From: Fodinibius salicampi
GTDB lineage: Bacteria > Bacteroidota > Rhodothermia > Balneolales > Balneolaceae
Direction of reading: 5' to 3'
Length of the DNA: 64,000 nt
Assembly (NCBI RefSeq): GCF_039545095.1
Contig: NZ_BAABRS010000001.1
Span: forward strand, 1,116,001-1,180,000
Shown: piece after piece, positions 25,990 through 34,730 of the stretch
Layout of the letters: each line of letters opens with the position of its first letter
How positions within the stretch are numbered: the first letter of the stretch is position 1
The notes under the pieces: model-generated
What the model was told of the DNA's origin: nothing
Database searches by the model: none
Seen by the model: only the letters and a program-made list of their open reading frames with translations
Made by a program: the position numbers and the translations under genes

Positions 25990-26925
25990 ATGGCTGAAGA
26001 AAATATGATGTTTATCGATCCACATATTCATATGATTTCCAGAACCACGGATGACTACGAAGCTATGCGGCAGGCCGGGATTGTGGCGGTTATCGAGCCC
26101 GCTTTTTGGCTTGGCCAGCCCCGTACCAATGCGGGAGCTATGCTCGACTATTTTAGCACTATTGTTGGATGGGAGCGCTTTCGTGCCGAACAATTCGGTA
26201 TCGTTCATTACTGTACCATCGGATTAAATGCTAAGGAAGCTAACAATGAGGAATTGGCCGAAAAGACGATGGACCTGCTCCCCCGCTACGCCAGCAAAGA
26301 AGGCGTTGTTGCTATCGGAGAAATCGGTTATGATGATATGACTGATCTGGAAGAAAAATATTTTCATCAGCAGCTGGAGCTGGCCAAGAAGATGGATATG
26401 CTCGTGCTCATCCATACGCCCCATCGAAATAAAAAGCAGGGTACCATCCGCAGTATGGATTTGTGTGAAGAGCACGGACTGGATCCCTCTAAGGTAATTG
26501 TCGATCATAATAACGAGGAGACCGTTGAAGACGTACTGGATAGGGGTTACTGGACTGCCTTTACCATTTATCCCGGCACTAAAATGGGAAATGAGCGAAT
26601 GGTCGATATCGTTAAAAAGTACGGTACGGAACGCATCTTTATAGACAGCGCCGCGGACTGGGGACGCAGCGATCCCCTGGGCGTGCCAAAGACCGCCCAA
26701 CTTATGCTTCAACGCGGTATTTCAAAAGAGGACGTCAAAAAAGTATGCTACCAAAATGCACTTGATGCCTACAAGCAGAGTGGAGCCATGAAGGAAGAAG
26801 ACTGGCTGGATCGTCCAAAAATTGATCAAAGTCAGACCTACGGTGGAAATTCAGTGTTACGCGGGGGACTTGAGCCATTTATTGAAAAAGAAGAACCTTC
26901 AGAAGATGATATAATTATCGAATAA
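25990..26925 (+). CDS. eboB: EboB, TatD-family metal-dependent hydrolase
   Basis: A 311-residue TIM-barrel hydrolase of the TatD/amidohydrolase superfamily. The metal site is complete: HxH in FIDPHIHM near residue 12, Glu in GEIGYDD, His in LIHTPHRNK, His in VIVDHNNEE and Asp in IFIDSAADWGRSD. The C-terminal tail is acidic (EKEEPSEDDIIIE). TatD proteins include DNases and other phosphoesterases; ebo members form a separate group with unknown substrate. It lies between eboA (61 bp) and eboC (43 bp), so it is translated from the same message. The Met at 6 or 7 would also keep the HxH strand, so the exact start is slightly uncertain. Confidence 0.92.
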   Translation: MAEENMMFIDPHIHMISRTTDDYEAMRQAGIVAVIEPAFWLGQPRTNAGAMLDYFSTIVGWERFRAEQFGIVHYCTIGLNAKEANNEELAEKTMDLLPRYASKEGVVAIGEIGYDDMTDLEEKYFHQQLELAKKMDMLVLIHTPHRNKKQGTIRSMDLCEEHGLDPSKVIVDHNNEETVEDVLDRGYWTAFTIYPGTKMGNERMVDIVKKYGTERIFIDSAADWGRSDPLGVPKTAQLMLQRGISKEDVKKVCYQNALDAYKQSGAMKEEDWLDRPKIDQSQTYGGNSVLRGGLEPFIEKEEPSEDDIIIE

Positions 26926-26968
26926 CAACAGCTATTACTTTCATAATTAATCAATAAATTGATATTCT

Positions 26969-27889
26969 TTGAGTACTGATTATTCTCTTGCTGATCATAT
27001 TCGCGCCCTGTTGGAGCTAATACGTCCCGCTAACATCATTACCGCCTTTGCGGATATCATCGCTGGATTTGCTGCTGCAGGGGGTATCATTGCATTCCAA
27101 TTGGATTCATTCACTGTTATACCGGCAGGCTTGGGCTGGCTCCTACTGTCAACCTTCGGATTATATGGTGGAGGCGTCGTTTTTAATGATGTTTTTGATG
27201 CTGAACTGGATGCAGAAGAACGGCCGGAACGTGCTATTCCCAGCGGAAAAATTTCTAAATCTGTAGCTATTCTTTTGGGATCTGTACTTCTCATTACAGG
27301 GGTTACAGCCGCTTTTATTGTCAACTATACAGCGGCACTTTTAGCTTTTGGAATCGCATGTTTTGCCCTCGCATACGATTATTGGGCAAAACACTCTTCA
27401 GTATGGGGACCACTCTTTATGGGGATATGCCGGGGCGGTAATCTCTTGCTAGGCGTTGCAATCTTTCCTTTTCTTTTGACAAACCTTTGGTTCCTTGCTC
27501 TTCTTCCGATAGCTTATATTGGGGGCATTACCCTTATAAGCCAGGGAGAAGTACATGGGGGTGACCAAACATCTGGTTATATAGGTCTGGGCCTTGTATT
27601 GTTGGTTACCGGAGCGTTATTGTTAATTGGACTCCAGTCTTCTTACAACACCTTAATAGCCCTTCCCTTTGTTATTATCTTTGGAAGCCTGGTAATACCT
27701 CCTTTTTTGAAGGCAGCTTTAAGGCCAGAACCGACGCTGATTAAAAAGGCAGTGAAACGGGGTGTTTTATCGCTTATCCTATTAAATAGTGCACTGGCTG
27801 CCGGCTTTGCCGGCTGGACTATGGGTATCATAACAGTCTTGTTGCTTCCCGTATCACTGCTTACTGCCAAACTGTTTGACGTTACCTGA
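26969..27889 (+). CDS. eboC: EboC, UbiA-like prenyltransferase
   Basis: A 306-residue integral membrane protein with about eight or nine transmembrane helices, of the UbiA prenyltransferase family. The first Asp-rich motif is NDVFDAELDAEERPERAIPSG near residue 72; the loop is unmistakable and should bind Mg-prenyl diphosphate. The second motif region (about residues 130-145, DYWAKHSSVWGPLFMGICRG) lacks a clear second DxxxD, as is common in EboC. Substrates may include a polyprenyl chain or lipid headgroup. It probably provides the membrane step that lets the ebo pathway hand its product to the periplasm (inference from Nostoc work). The start codon is TTG; no in-frame ATG lies nearby upstream. 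It is the last gene of the rightward half-operon and converges with the copper-propeller gene, with only 24 bp between. Confidence 0.9.
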   Translation: MSTDYSLADHIRALLELIRPANIITAFADIIAGFAAAGGIIAFQLDSFTVIPAGLGWLLLSTFGLYGGGVVFNDVFDAELDAEERPERAIPSGKISKSVAILLGSVLLITGVTAAFIVNYTAALLAFGIACFALAYDYWAKHSSVWGPLFMGICRGGNLLLGVAIFPFLLTNLWFLALLPIAYIGGITLISQGEVHGGDQTSGYIGLGLVLLVTGALLLIGLQSSYNTLIALPFVIIFGSLVIPPFLKAALRPEPTLIKKAVKRGVLSLILLNSALAAGFAGWTMGIITVLLLPVSLLTAKLFDVT

Positions 27890-27913
27890 TTTACAGTTAT
27901 ACCATTATTATCA

Positions 27914-29956
27914 CTATTCAGTTACCGTCATCACTCCCTGCATCGTCTGCCAGTGTCCCGGGAACGTACACACATAGGGATACTCATCGGGCTCCTCAGG
28001 AGCCACAAAATAGATAGATTCAGATTCCCCGACATCGAGCAGACTCGTAAAGAACAAAACATTATCAGATTTAGGCACATACCCCCTGTTGGGCCCGTCG
28101 AGTCCCATATTAAGCGCATTTTGGGCCACCGTTTCAAGAGAACCCGGTTTAACAAAAAGGAGATTATGCAACAGATCCGTAGGATTGTTCAATGTGATTT
28201 GCACTTTACTCCCGGCTTTTACTTCAAAATCAGTGACGTCAAACTCCATTCCGCTCGTGGCTTCAATAGTTATGACTTTATCAGGTCCCTCCTCCCAAGA
28301 TTCAGGCATCTCAGTCTTGTGCTTGTGCTCTTCTCCGGCAAAGGGATTGTCGGCTCCTTGTGATTGAGACTCTGGCTCAGTACTCTTCTGGGCTTCCATA
28401 TCCACTGCTAAAGAATCACCTTCCGGGATGTTATTGAGGGTATAATATCCCACAGGATGCAGCAATGGATAGCCGGTTTCTTCCTCTATAACTCCTGTTG
28501 CATTAATTTCATGTATATATCCTTCTCGCAGGTTATCAACGACCAGGCGCGCCGAGAGCCCATCATCAGCTACCTCTACATGCCTTACCGGCGACGGCTC
28601 TTGATTAATAATGTCACTTCCATAAGTGGAATGGTAGTGATAAGTAAAACCTGTAACCTGGTATGATCCAGGATCTCCAGCCGAGGCTTTGTCTACAGGT
28701 TTCGTAAAAAAGAGTTCAAACCCATCAGGTTTAGCATGCACTTCCTTAATTTCAAAAGGCACTTCCCCATTCCAGACCAGCTGCTGCAGACCATATTGTT
28801 CTTTGCCGGTGGAACCCCATCCCCTGCTGGTCATCCCTACAAACATGGAGTTGTCACTGCCCCAGTCCATACGAAACACCCCTGACTCAAATCCTTCTAT
28901 AAAGGGAAAGACTACTCCCTGGTATTGTCCGTTAATTTTTTCCTGAAAAACCCGCATAACAATGCTTTGTCCCTGATCACCCACAAAAAGCTGTCCCTCG
29001 AAAGGTCCAAATGCTCCGCCAGTAGTATCCGGAAGGATATCAGAGGTAGAAATGCCCATCACTCCATGAGGAAACCATACAGAAGGCACTTTCAATTCGG
29101 GAATATCTTTAGCTACTTCGTGAAATGGCTTACCGCTATCGGGAATATCCTCCGGCTTCAACGAAATGGGAGAACCCGGCTCATCGGACCAGCGTAGTCC
29201 CTCGGGATTTCCTGCAAAGTCGCCTTTTTCAAGATGGGTTATATTTCCAGATCCAACCCAACCTCCCTGGTTTTCGGCATAAAAGAGATCGCCCTCAGCA
29301 TTATAGTTAAAGGCTGCCGGCGACCGTAATCCACTAACCAGCGGCTCGACGTCTCCATCCGGAGAAACCTGGAGCAACCATCCATCCCATTTGGATAAGC
29401 TGGCGCCCTCTCCTATCCAGGCTAAGTTAACCGTGACCAGCATGTCTCCTGAGGGAGTAAAAAGAGGGCCATAAAAATACTCATGATAATTTCCAGAAAC
29501 CGGTCGTATATATAATGTTTTATACTCATCCGCGCGACCGTCCTCATCCGTATCCGTGAGCCGGGTAATTTCAGTGCGTTGTGCCACATAGATAGCCCCA
29601 TCTCTGTAGGTAAGTCCCAATGGTTCATGTAATCCTTCGGCAAAGAGACTGTATTCCGGTGGATTTCCCCCTTCCTGAGAAGGATTTTTGATAATCCAGA
29701 CCTCTCCCCGTCTTGTGCATACCGCCAGGCTTCCATCCGGCATTACGTCCATACCTCCCACTTCCAATACGATATCATCCGGAATAGACAGATCCAGTAT
29801 TTTATAATAATCCGACTCTGTTGGGACGGAAGATTGTCCGATACTAATTAGCGGATACAGCATTATAGCCAAAATTAGCAAAACTGCTTTACATAGGTTG
29901 ATTCTGCTGTTTACTCCTTTCATACTTTCTTCCAAAATTTTTGACATTATACCCAA
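27914..29956 (-). CDS. Sorbosone-dehydrogenase-like propeller protein with C-terminal azurin-like copper domain
   Basis: A 680-residue exported protein. The signal peptide (ending near SIGQ) is better placed from the internal Met at residue 12 (codon ending at 29923). Residues about 45-400 form a propeller of the PQQ-dependent/sorbosone dehydrogenase-like type (DVMPDGSLAVCTRRGEVW, GLHEPLGLTYRDGAIYVAQR). A beta-sandwich region and a Pro/Glu/Ser/His-rich linker follow. The last 110 residues are a cupredoxin: His597 (LLHNLLF), Cys663, His668 and Met672 have the spacing Cys-x4-His-x3-Met, as in azurin (CTFPGHWQTM). All four type-1 copper ligands are present. The copper domain could accept electrons from the propeller. 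The gene is the last of the leftward array, 33 bp after the DUF1080-PA14 gene, so they are probably co-transcribed. Substrate unknown; whether the propeller binds PQQ is unproven. Confidence 0.87.
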   Translation of the reverse strand: MGIMSKILEESMKGVNSRINLCKAVLLILAIMLYPLISIGQSSVPTESDYYKILDLSIPDDIVLEVGGMDVMPDGSLAVCTRRGEVWIIKNPSQEGGNPPEYSLFAEGLHEPLGLTYRDGAIYVAQRTEITRLTDTDEDGRADEYKTLYIRPVSGNYHEYFYGPLFTPSGDMLVTVNLAWIGEGASLSKWDGWLLQVSPDGDVEPLVSGLRSPAAFNYNAEGDLFYAENQGGWVGSGNITHLEKGDFAGNPEGLRWSDEPGSPISLKPEDIPDSGKPFHEVAKDIPELKVPSVWFPHGVMGISTSDILPDTTGGAFGPFEGQLFVGDQGQSIVMRVFQEKINGQYQGVVFPFIEGFESGVFRMDWGSDNSMFVGMTSRGWGSTGKEQYGLQQLVWNGEVPFEIKEVHAKPDGFELFFTKPVDKASAGDPGSYQVTGFTYHYHSTYGSDIINQEPSPVRHVEVADDGLSARLVVDNLREGYIHEINATGVIEEETGYPLLHPVGYYTLNNIPEGDSLAVDMEAQKSTEPESQSQGADNPFAGEEHKHKTEMPESWEEGPDKVITIEATSGMEFDVTDFEVKAGSKVQITLNNPTDLLHNLLFVKPGSLETVAQNALNMGLDGPNRGYVPKSDNVLFFTSLLDVGESESIYFVAPEEPDEYPYVCTFPGHWQTMQGVMTVTE

Positions 29957-29989
29957 TTACATTCTAAACATTATCATAATCATAACAGC

Positions 29990-31906
29990 TTACCAGATAA
30001 TCGCATATTCAATGGTTGCTGTTGGAGATTCATTCAGTAGCGGAATACGCAGATCATAACCTTCTTCTGTTTCCACTATCTGAGGCTCCAGCCCACTGGT
30101 TTCGATGATATCCAGATAGAAGGTGCGGTCATCGACTACATACATTCCTGTATCGTTCTGAACAATCTCCTCTCCGGAAGCCAAGTGCATCCAAAAATCG
30201 TTCTGAGACTCCTCTGATTCAAAATCAACGGTGCGTATCAAACGGCGATTTTGGGCTTCTCCTTCCAGATGATCCGTAATTTTTACTCCGGCCAAATTGT
30301 ATTTGAATACGGGACTTCCATCTTCCGCAATCGTATATCCTTCCACCTTCAGCTGGTCCCACGAAAGTGAATCGGGCCAGACTGCAGTACCGCTATTCAG
30401 TTGGGCTGCAACAGGCTTGCCATCAAAAGAGAATGCAGGTCCCGCAGGACTGGCAACTTGTGGTTCTCCTCTATTAATCCACATTTCATTCGTATTTACA
30501 AAAGATCCATTCCAGGCATGAAGCAAAGCTGCCTGTCCCATGTCATAGCTGAAATTAATCTTATTCGGAGCACCTACATTCACCACATGTGTTCGCTTGC
30601 CCCCTTCATGCATGGCAAAGGATCGCAGAACTTTAATCCGATCTTCTGCCTCCACTATAAGATCGGGGAGTTCTCGATCCCCGCCCGGGACCGATGATGA
30701 AGCGTGAAGCTTTTGATAGCGTAGCTGCGGCCCTTCTGTAAAAAGTCCCAGTCCACCATACCAATTATTATGATGATCTATATATTCCAGTGTGAAATCA
30801 TGTTGGCCGCTCTCCAGCTCAACGGTATTGGATGCTATTTCATGCATCCTGTAGAATTGATCCTGATCAAAAATTACTTTGTCATCAATCAACATTCGTA
30901 CCATTCCGGCATTCTGTACCCTGAACAAATAAGTTCCACTATTGGAAGCTTCCAGGGTTCCTCTATATCGTAAGGCATATCGATCGTTCTTATTTATTAT
31001 ACTTCCGGAAAGAGAATCAGTAGTTCCCGATTCTGCTACCTCCAAAGTGTCAAAGTTAGGTATCTGATCTAAGGAGTCATTATAATATTCGTACGAAAGA
31101 TCATTCAGATGGATCTGGTTTTTATCATATTTCTTATAGCGAATGTTGCGAATAGCAATAGGTCCGTGGTCGCCCTGAATCATAAGCGGACCTTCGGGTT
31201 GTTCATCTTCAAAAGCGGCCTTTATGGTTGGTCCACTCACCGCTACATTCTCCTGTATCAAAGTTCCATTAAGCCATATCTCCTCAAATTCAGCATCAGA
31301 TATTTTTTGTCCGGATTCATTGAATTCCGGAGCTTTGAATAAAATTCTTACATGCTGCCAAAGGCCCGGTGCTCTTGCAGCATTCATTGCAGGAGGATGG
31401 CCTCCATACTCTTTCTCTCCTTCCGGCCTGCTTTCATCTCTTTGACGGTATATCCCTCCCAAGTCGCTGTATTCAGGATCCTCAACTCCCCAGCTGTCAA
31501 GCAGCTGCATTTCATATCTCCCCATCAGGTAGACTCCTGAATTAGATCCTTTGGGCATTAAAAAATCCAGTTCCAGTTCTAAGTCTCCATGTTCAAACTC
31601 TGTAAACAGATGATTGTTAGTTTCTTCAGATGGGTTATTAGCCAGAATTCCCGTTCCATCTTCTAGTTCGAGGTGTCCCTCTATTTCAGGATTACTTTTT
31701 AGCCCTCCAACAATCTTCCAGTTCTCTCCTATTTCCTTAAAAGCATCAAAGTTATCTAAAGTTATCTCCTGAAGAGGAAGTCTCTCCAATTCATCTGCAT
31801 TTTCAACCTGATCAGTACTACAGGCCGTGAATAAATAGCCCCCTCCTGCTATGAGTAGAATTGCTATCACTTTATTGCCAAAGAACTTACAAAAGAACTG
31901 TCGCAT
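29990..31906 (-). CDS. DUF1080 (3-keto-disaccharide hydrolase-like) plus PA14-type domain lipoprotein
   Basis: A 638-residue lipoprotein acylated at Cys29 (YLFTAC). Residues about 45-262 are a DUF1080 jelly roll with KGSNSGVYLMGRYEMQLLDS, PGLWQHVRILFKAP and GPIAIRNIRYKKY. Residues about 265-400 look like a PA14/carbohydrate-binding beta barrel (YALRYRGTLEASNSGTYLFR, IDDKVIFDQ). The C-terminal 230 residues are a beta-rich domain that I cannot name, starting near EAEDRIKVLRSFAMHEG, a segment often seen at the start of membrane-bound dehydrogenase proteins. A DUF1080 domain with an added sugar-binding module suggests action on a surface-held or polymeric glycoside. It lies between the UnbU-like gene (132 bp gap) and the azurin-propeller gene (33 bp gap), and is likely to work with the latter. 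Confidence 0.83.
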   Translation of the reverse strand: MRQFFCKFFGNKVIAILLIAGGGYLFTACSTDQVENADELERLPLQEITLDNFDAFKEIGENWKIVGGLKSNPEIEGHLELEDGTGILANNPSEETNNHLFTEFEHGDLELELDFLMPKGSNSGVYLMGRYEMQLLDSWGVEDPEYSDLGGIYRQRDESRPEGEKEYGGHPPAMNAARAPGLWQHVRILFKAPEFNESGQKISDAEFEEIWLNGTLIQENVAVSGPTIKAAFEDEQPEGPLMIQGDHGPIAIRNIRYKKYDKNQIHLNDLSYEYYNDSLDQIPNFDTLEVAESGTTDSLSGSIINKNDRYALRYRGTLEASNSGTYLFRVQNAGMVRMLIDDKVIFDQDQFYRMHEIASNTVELESGQHDFTLEYIDHHNNWYGGLGLFTEGPQLRYQKLHASSSVPGGDRELPDLIVEAEDRIKVLRSFAMHEGGKRTHVVNVGAPNKINFSYDMGQAALLHAWNGSFVNTNEMWINRGEPQVASPAGPAFSFDGKPVAAQLNSGTAVWPDSLSWDQLKVEGYTIAEDGSPVFKYNLAGVKITDHLEGEAQNRRLIRTVDFESEESQNDFWMHLASGEEIVQNDTGMYVVDDRTFYLDIIETSGLEPQIVETEEGYDLRIPLLNESPTATIEYAIIW

Positions 31907-31953
31907 TATTTTTATGGATAAAATTGGTTTAAATCATTTAAATAACAAAGAAA

Positions 31954-32028
31954 CAATAGTATACATATTTCATATTTAGAAAAAGTAAACTATTGGCTTC
32001 AATATAAAAGATTGCTTTGAATATGAAA
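31954..32028. repeat. Interleaved inverted repeats upstream of the DUF1080-PA14 gene
   Basis: CAATAGT (31954-31960) pairs with ACTATTG (31989-31995). TTTCATATT (31968-31976) pairs with AATATGAAA (32020-32028). The arms alternate, so the two stems would form a pseudoknot-like fold or compete. It occupies the 132-bp gap before the start codon. The region is AT-rich, so chance is a real alternative. Confidence 0.25.
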
Positions 32029-32038
32029 CTATAAATCG

Positions 32039-32902
32039 TTACACAGCGGACACTTCAGGAGCTGTCTGTTCCTTTTCTTCATCATCTTTTAAAGATTTAT
32101 GGTAATCAGTATACCAGAGCTCAAAAGCAATGGTTATTGGTCCCACAATAAACAGTGCATAAAAAGGAGCATAGATAGCTTCATTCAACCTAAATATCAT
32201 CTCAACAAAAGCAATTGCAAAAGCCACCACATATTGCCCCCATCTACTGTTTACTGTGGTCTTTGGATCTGTAATCATAAAGAACACAAACAGCTGGTAC
32301 ATCGGACCTGTAATGGGCGATGCTTCAGCCAGAAAAGGATTGCCTGTTATCCAGCTTCGAATTACAGAAAAAAGAAAAAATGAAAGGACATATGTAAAGC
32401 ATATATGAAAACGCCGCAGCCGATAAATTGAGATGGAGCCAACAATCCAGATGATAAGCATGGCCCACATGTTATTGCCCCACTGTATACTTAGTACTGA
32501 AACACTTTGAGGGACCAGTACAAGCATAGCAACCACTCCAAAGTTTGAGGGATTCCAAATATGCTGTCCCTTGTACCTTAAAACATATTTGGATGCAATA
32601 GAAATAATGGAGCACAGGGCAAATGGCCATAACATTGGAGAGCGAATGAGTATACCCACACTGATACCCGAGATATAGGCACTGGACATATCCCGCCATC
32701 CTCCAACAATAACTTTATGAAGTATCGCCTCTGCAACAAAACTTGCGACAATAGCCATTAACAGCTGGGGATAGCTTTCTAAAATCCCAAAAGATATATG
32801 GGCTGCAAAAAGAATCCCGGTTATTAAAAGTGGAGGAGTGTATCTTTTGTTGTACTTGAACCCCTTAATCTTGTCAAGAATCGTCGTATCCCTTTTATTC
32901 AT
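32039..32902 (-). CDS. UnbU-like / RnfD-NqrB family integral membrane protein
   Basis: A 287-residue polytopic membrane protein with about nine hydrophobic segments. It is related to the RnfD/NqrB subunits of ion-pumping redox complexes and to UnbU from enediyne clusters. Family-type features are GQHIWNPSNFGVVAMLV near residue 115 and FFMITDPKTTVNSRWGQ near residue 210. I do not find the SGAT motif that carries covalent FMN in true RnfD/NqrB; the matching position has SPITGPMYQ. It may therefore not be flavinylated. The start codon overlaps the end of the UnbV-like gene by 8 bp, so the pair is translationally coupled. No other Rnf or Nqr subunits are nearby. Its role could be membrane transport or electron transfer for the UnbV partner, by analogy only. 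Confidence 0.85.
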   Translation of the reverse strand: MNKRDTTILDKIKGFKYNKRYTPPLLITGILFAAHISFGILESYPQLLMAIVASFVAEAILHKVIVGGWRDMSSAYISGISVGILIRSPMLWPFALCSIISIASKYVLRYKGQHIWNPSNFGVVAMLVLVPQSVSVLSIQWGNNMWAMLIIWIVGSISIYRLRRFHICFTYVLSFFLFSVIRSWITGNPFLAEASPITGPMYQLFVFFMITDPKTTVNSRWGQYVVAFAIAFVEMIFRLNEAIYAPFYALFIVGPITIAFELWYTDYHKSLKDDEEKEQTAPEVSAV

Positions 32903-34703
32903 TTAGCTCATTTTCTTTAATCTGGTGCAATTGATTTACTGCGGGATTATTAAGGGTATCTGTTCTTCCGGAAGGCCAACTAATAATAGCTTCATCAATT
33001 TGTGCGTTCTCACCCAGACCAAAATGCAGCCGCCGTTGGCTTTGTGAACTAAATCCACTGGCAGATTGCACAAATTGCTTCTGATTCTGATCACCCCAAA
33101 TCACTTCGACACTGGCACCTATAGCACTCTTATTGCTCTTTGAACCTTTTAACTGAAAGGAAACCCAGTTTTTATCCGCCGCAGTATTACTTTTATAAAT
33201 TTTAAGTGGTCCACCCTGACTTGCAATGAGAATTTCAAGTCTTCCATCATTGGTTAAATCAGCGAAAGCAACCGATCTGCTATCCAGATCCAGTGAACCT
33301 CCCACAGCCTCTGCTACTTCGTTAAATTTACCAGCACCATCATTTAGCCAGATTTTATTTTCCTGGTATCCCGATAAACTACGTCCTTTCATAGCTGGCC
33401 AGTTATCAGCATCGGCAATAATTGATTTATTCCCCCCTGCTACCATTGAAAAATCGTACCAATAATCTGTTCCTTTTTGGTCGGATACAAATCCATTGGC
33501 TACATAGAGATCTAGTTTTCCGTCAAGATTTAAATCCCCGAATTGTGCCCCATAACTCCAGCCACCGAGCTCTACATTAAAATTACCGGCCAGATTCTGG
33601 AAGCTCACATCTTCTCCTTCCCCATTGACCGGCACCCATAAATTATTTCCCTGAAGTAAAACTCCCTGCTCAGTAATATTCGTGACATAAATAGCGGGTC
33701 TACCACTATTCATTACATCTCCGAACGAAACGTTCATCCCGCTTTTGGGTGAAAAACCCATACCGGCCTCTTCTCCTTTCTCAACGAATTTTTTCCCTCC
33801 CTGGTTAATAAATAATTCATCAACACCGTAATCGTTGGCAATCACTAAATCAGGATAGCCCGAACCATTTAGATCTATAGAGGATGCCGCATAGGACCAG
33901 CGATTGCTTTCCAGTCCCACTTCTTTGCTTACTTCTTCAAACTCTCCATTACCCAGATTACGAAACAGGAACTTCCGTCCTCCATTCTGGGCATATTCAA
34001 AGCTTTCCGGCATAATACGGGTGGTTTCGAGATCCCAAAGATTTACGCTTTCATGGAAATACCCCCCCATAAAAAGATCCAATCGCCCGTCATTATTATA
34101 GTCAAACCAAACAGCCGTATTAGAGTTCACCCAGTCCGGGAAATCCTCTCCCATATCAACTTTTGTAAAACCATCGCCTTGATCGTTGTGATAAAGTGCA
34201 GGTTTCCCCCACTTAACCAAGAACAAATCCTCATAACCGTCATTATCGTAATCGCCCCAAACCGAACTCATAGACACCCCTGTTTCGGCATTATTTACCA
34301 AGGCAATACCTAGTTCTTCGGCCACATTCTCAAAATTGCCATTTCCATTATTTTTATACAATGCATTGGGAGCCCCATAATCACTATTCGTAACATAGAA
34401 ATCCTGTAGCCTGTCGTTATTAAAGTCAACAACAGCTACCGATGCCCCTACGGAAGCTATTTGGGGCATAATGTGATCCAGTTTAGAATCGAATTCGGGT
34501 TCCCGATGGATAAAATCTATCCCCCAATCTTCAGTAACATCTTCCAGGTAGAATCCATAGCGTTCCAAGGCACGCTCTTGGTCAAATGAGGTATCATCCC
34601 CAAACCAATTGCTATAATTGGCAATCAGCACAGGAACTGCCAAGAGAACCAAAAAGAAGGCAATCAGTGGTATTTTATTAGTCGTTTGTTCTTCGCTTTT
34701 CAT
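32895..34703 (-). CDS. UnbV/ASPIC (CRTAC1-family) membrane-anchored propeller protein
   Basis: A 602-residue protein with an N-terminal membrane anchor (about residues 12-28) and no lipobox, so it is probably an inner-membrane protein facing the periplasm. The body is an FG-GAP/VCBS propeller with repeated calcium loops (VDFNNDRLQDFYVTNSD, WGDYDNDGYEDLFLVKWG, FDYNNDGRLDLFMGGY). The last 110 residues are an UnbV/ASPIC domain (IGASVEVIWG, RRLHFGLGENAQIDEAIISW). It is about half the size of the VCBS lipoproteins elsewhere in the window and matches the UnbV length class better. It overlaps the UnbU-like gene and follows the TPR-UnbV gene by 27 bp, forming a three-gene unit. UnbV/UnbU pairs are best known from enediyne biosynthesis, but also occur widely in Bacteroidota. 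No chemistry is assigned. Confidence 0.87.
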   Translation of the reverse strand: MKSEEQTTNKIPLIAFFLVLLAVPVLIANYSNWFGDDTSFDQERALERYGFYLEDVTEDWGIDFIHREPEFDSKLDHIMPQIASVGASVAVVDFNNDRLQDFYVTNSDYGAPNALYKNNGNGNFENVAEELGIALVNNAETGVSMSSVWGDYDNDGYEDLFLVKWGKPALYHNDQGDGFTKVDMGEDFPDWVNSNTAVWFDYNNDGRLDLFMGGYFHESVNLWDLETTRIMPESFEYAQNGGRKFLFRNLGNGEFEEVSKEVGLESNRWSYAASSIDLNGSGYPDLVIANDYGVDELFINQGGKKFVEKGEEAGMGFSPKSGMNVSFGDVMNSGRPAIYVTNITEQGVLLQGNNLWVPVNGEGEDVSFQNLAGNFNVELGGWSYGAQFGDLNLDGKLDLYVANGFVSDQKGTDYWYDFSMVAGGNKSIIADADNWPAMKGRSLSGYQENKIWLNDGAGKFNEVAEAVGGSLDLDSRSVAFADLTNDGRLEILIASQGGPLKIYKSNTAADKNWVSFQLKGSKSNKSAIGASVEVIWGDQNQKQFVQSASGFSSQSQRRLHFGLGENAQIDEAIISWPSGRTDTLNNPAVNQLHQIKENELNE

Positions 34704-34730
34704 AGTGATATTTCTTACAACTATACTTCA

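Noticed and set aside
32039-32902. Rnf or Nqr electron-transport operon
   Set aside because: Only one RnfD/NqrB-like subunit is present, it lacks the SGAT flavin site, and no other subunits are nearby.
32039-34703. Enediyne biosynthesis cluster
   Set aside because: UnbU- and UnbV-like genes are present, but there is no enediyne polyketide synthase, thioesterase or other cluster gene anywhere in the window.
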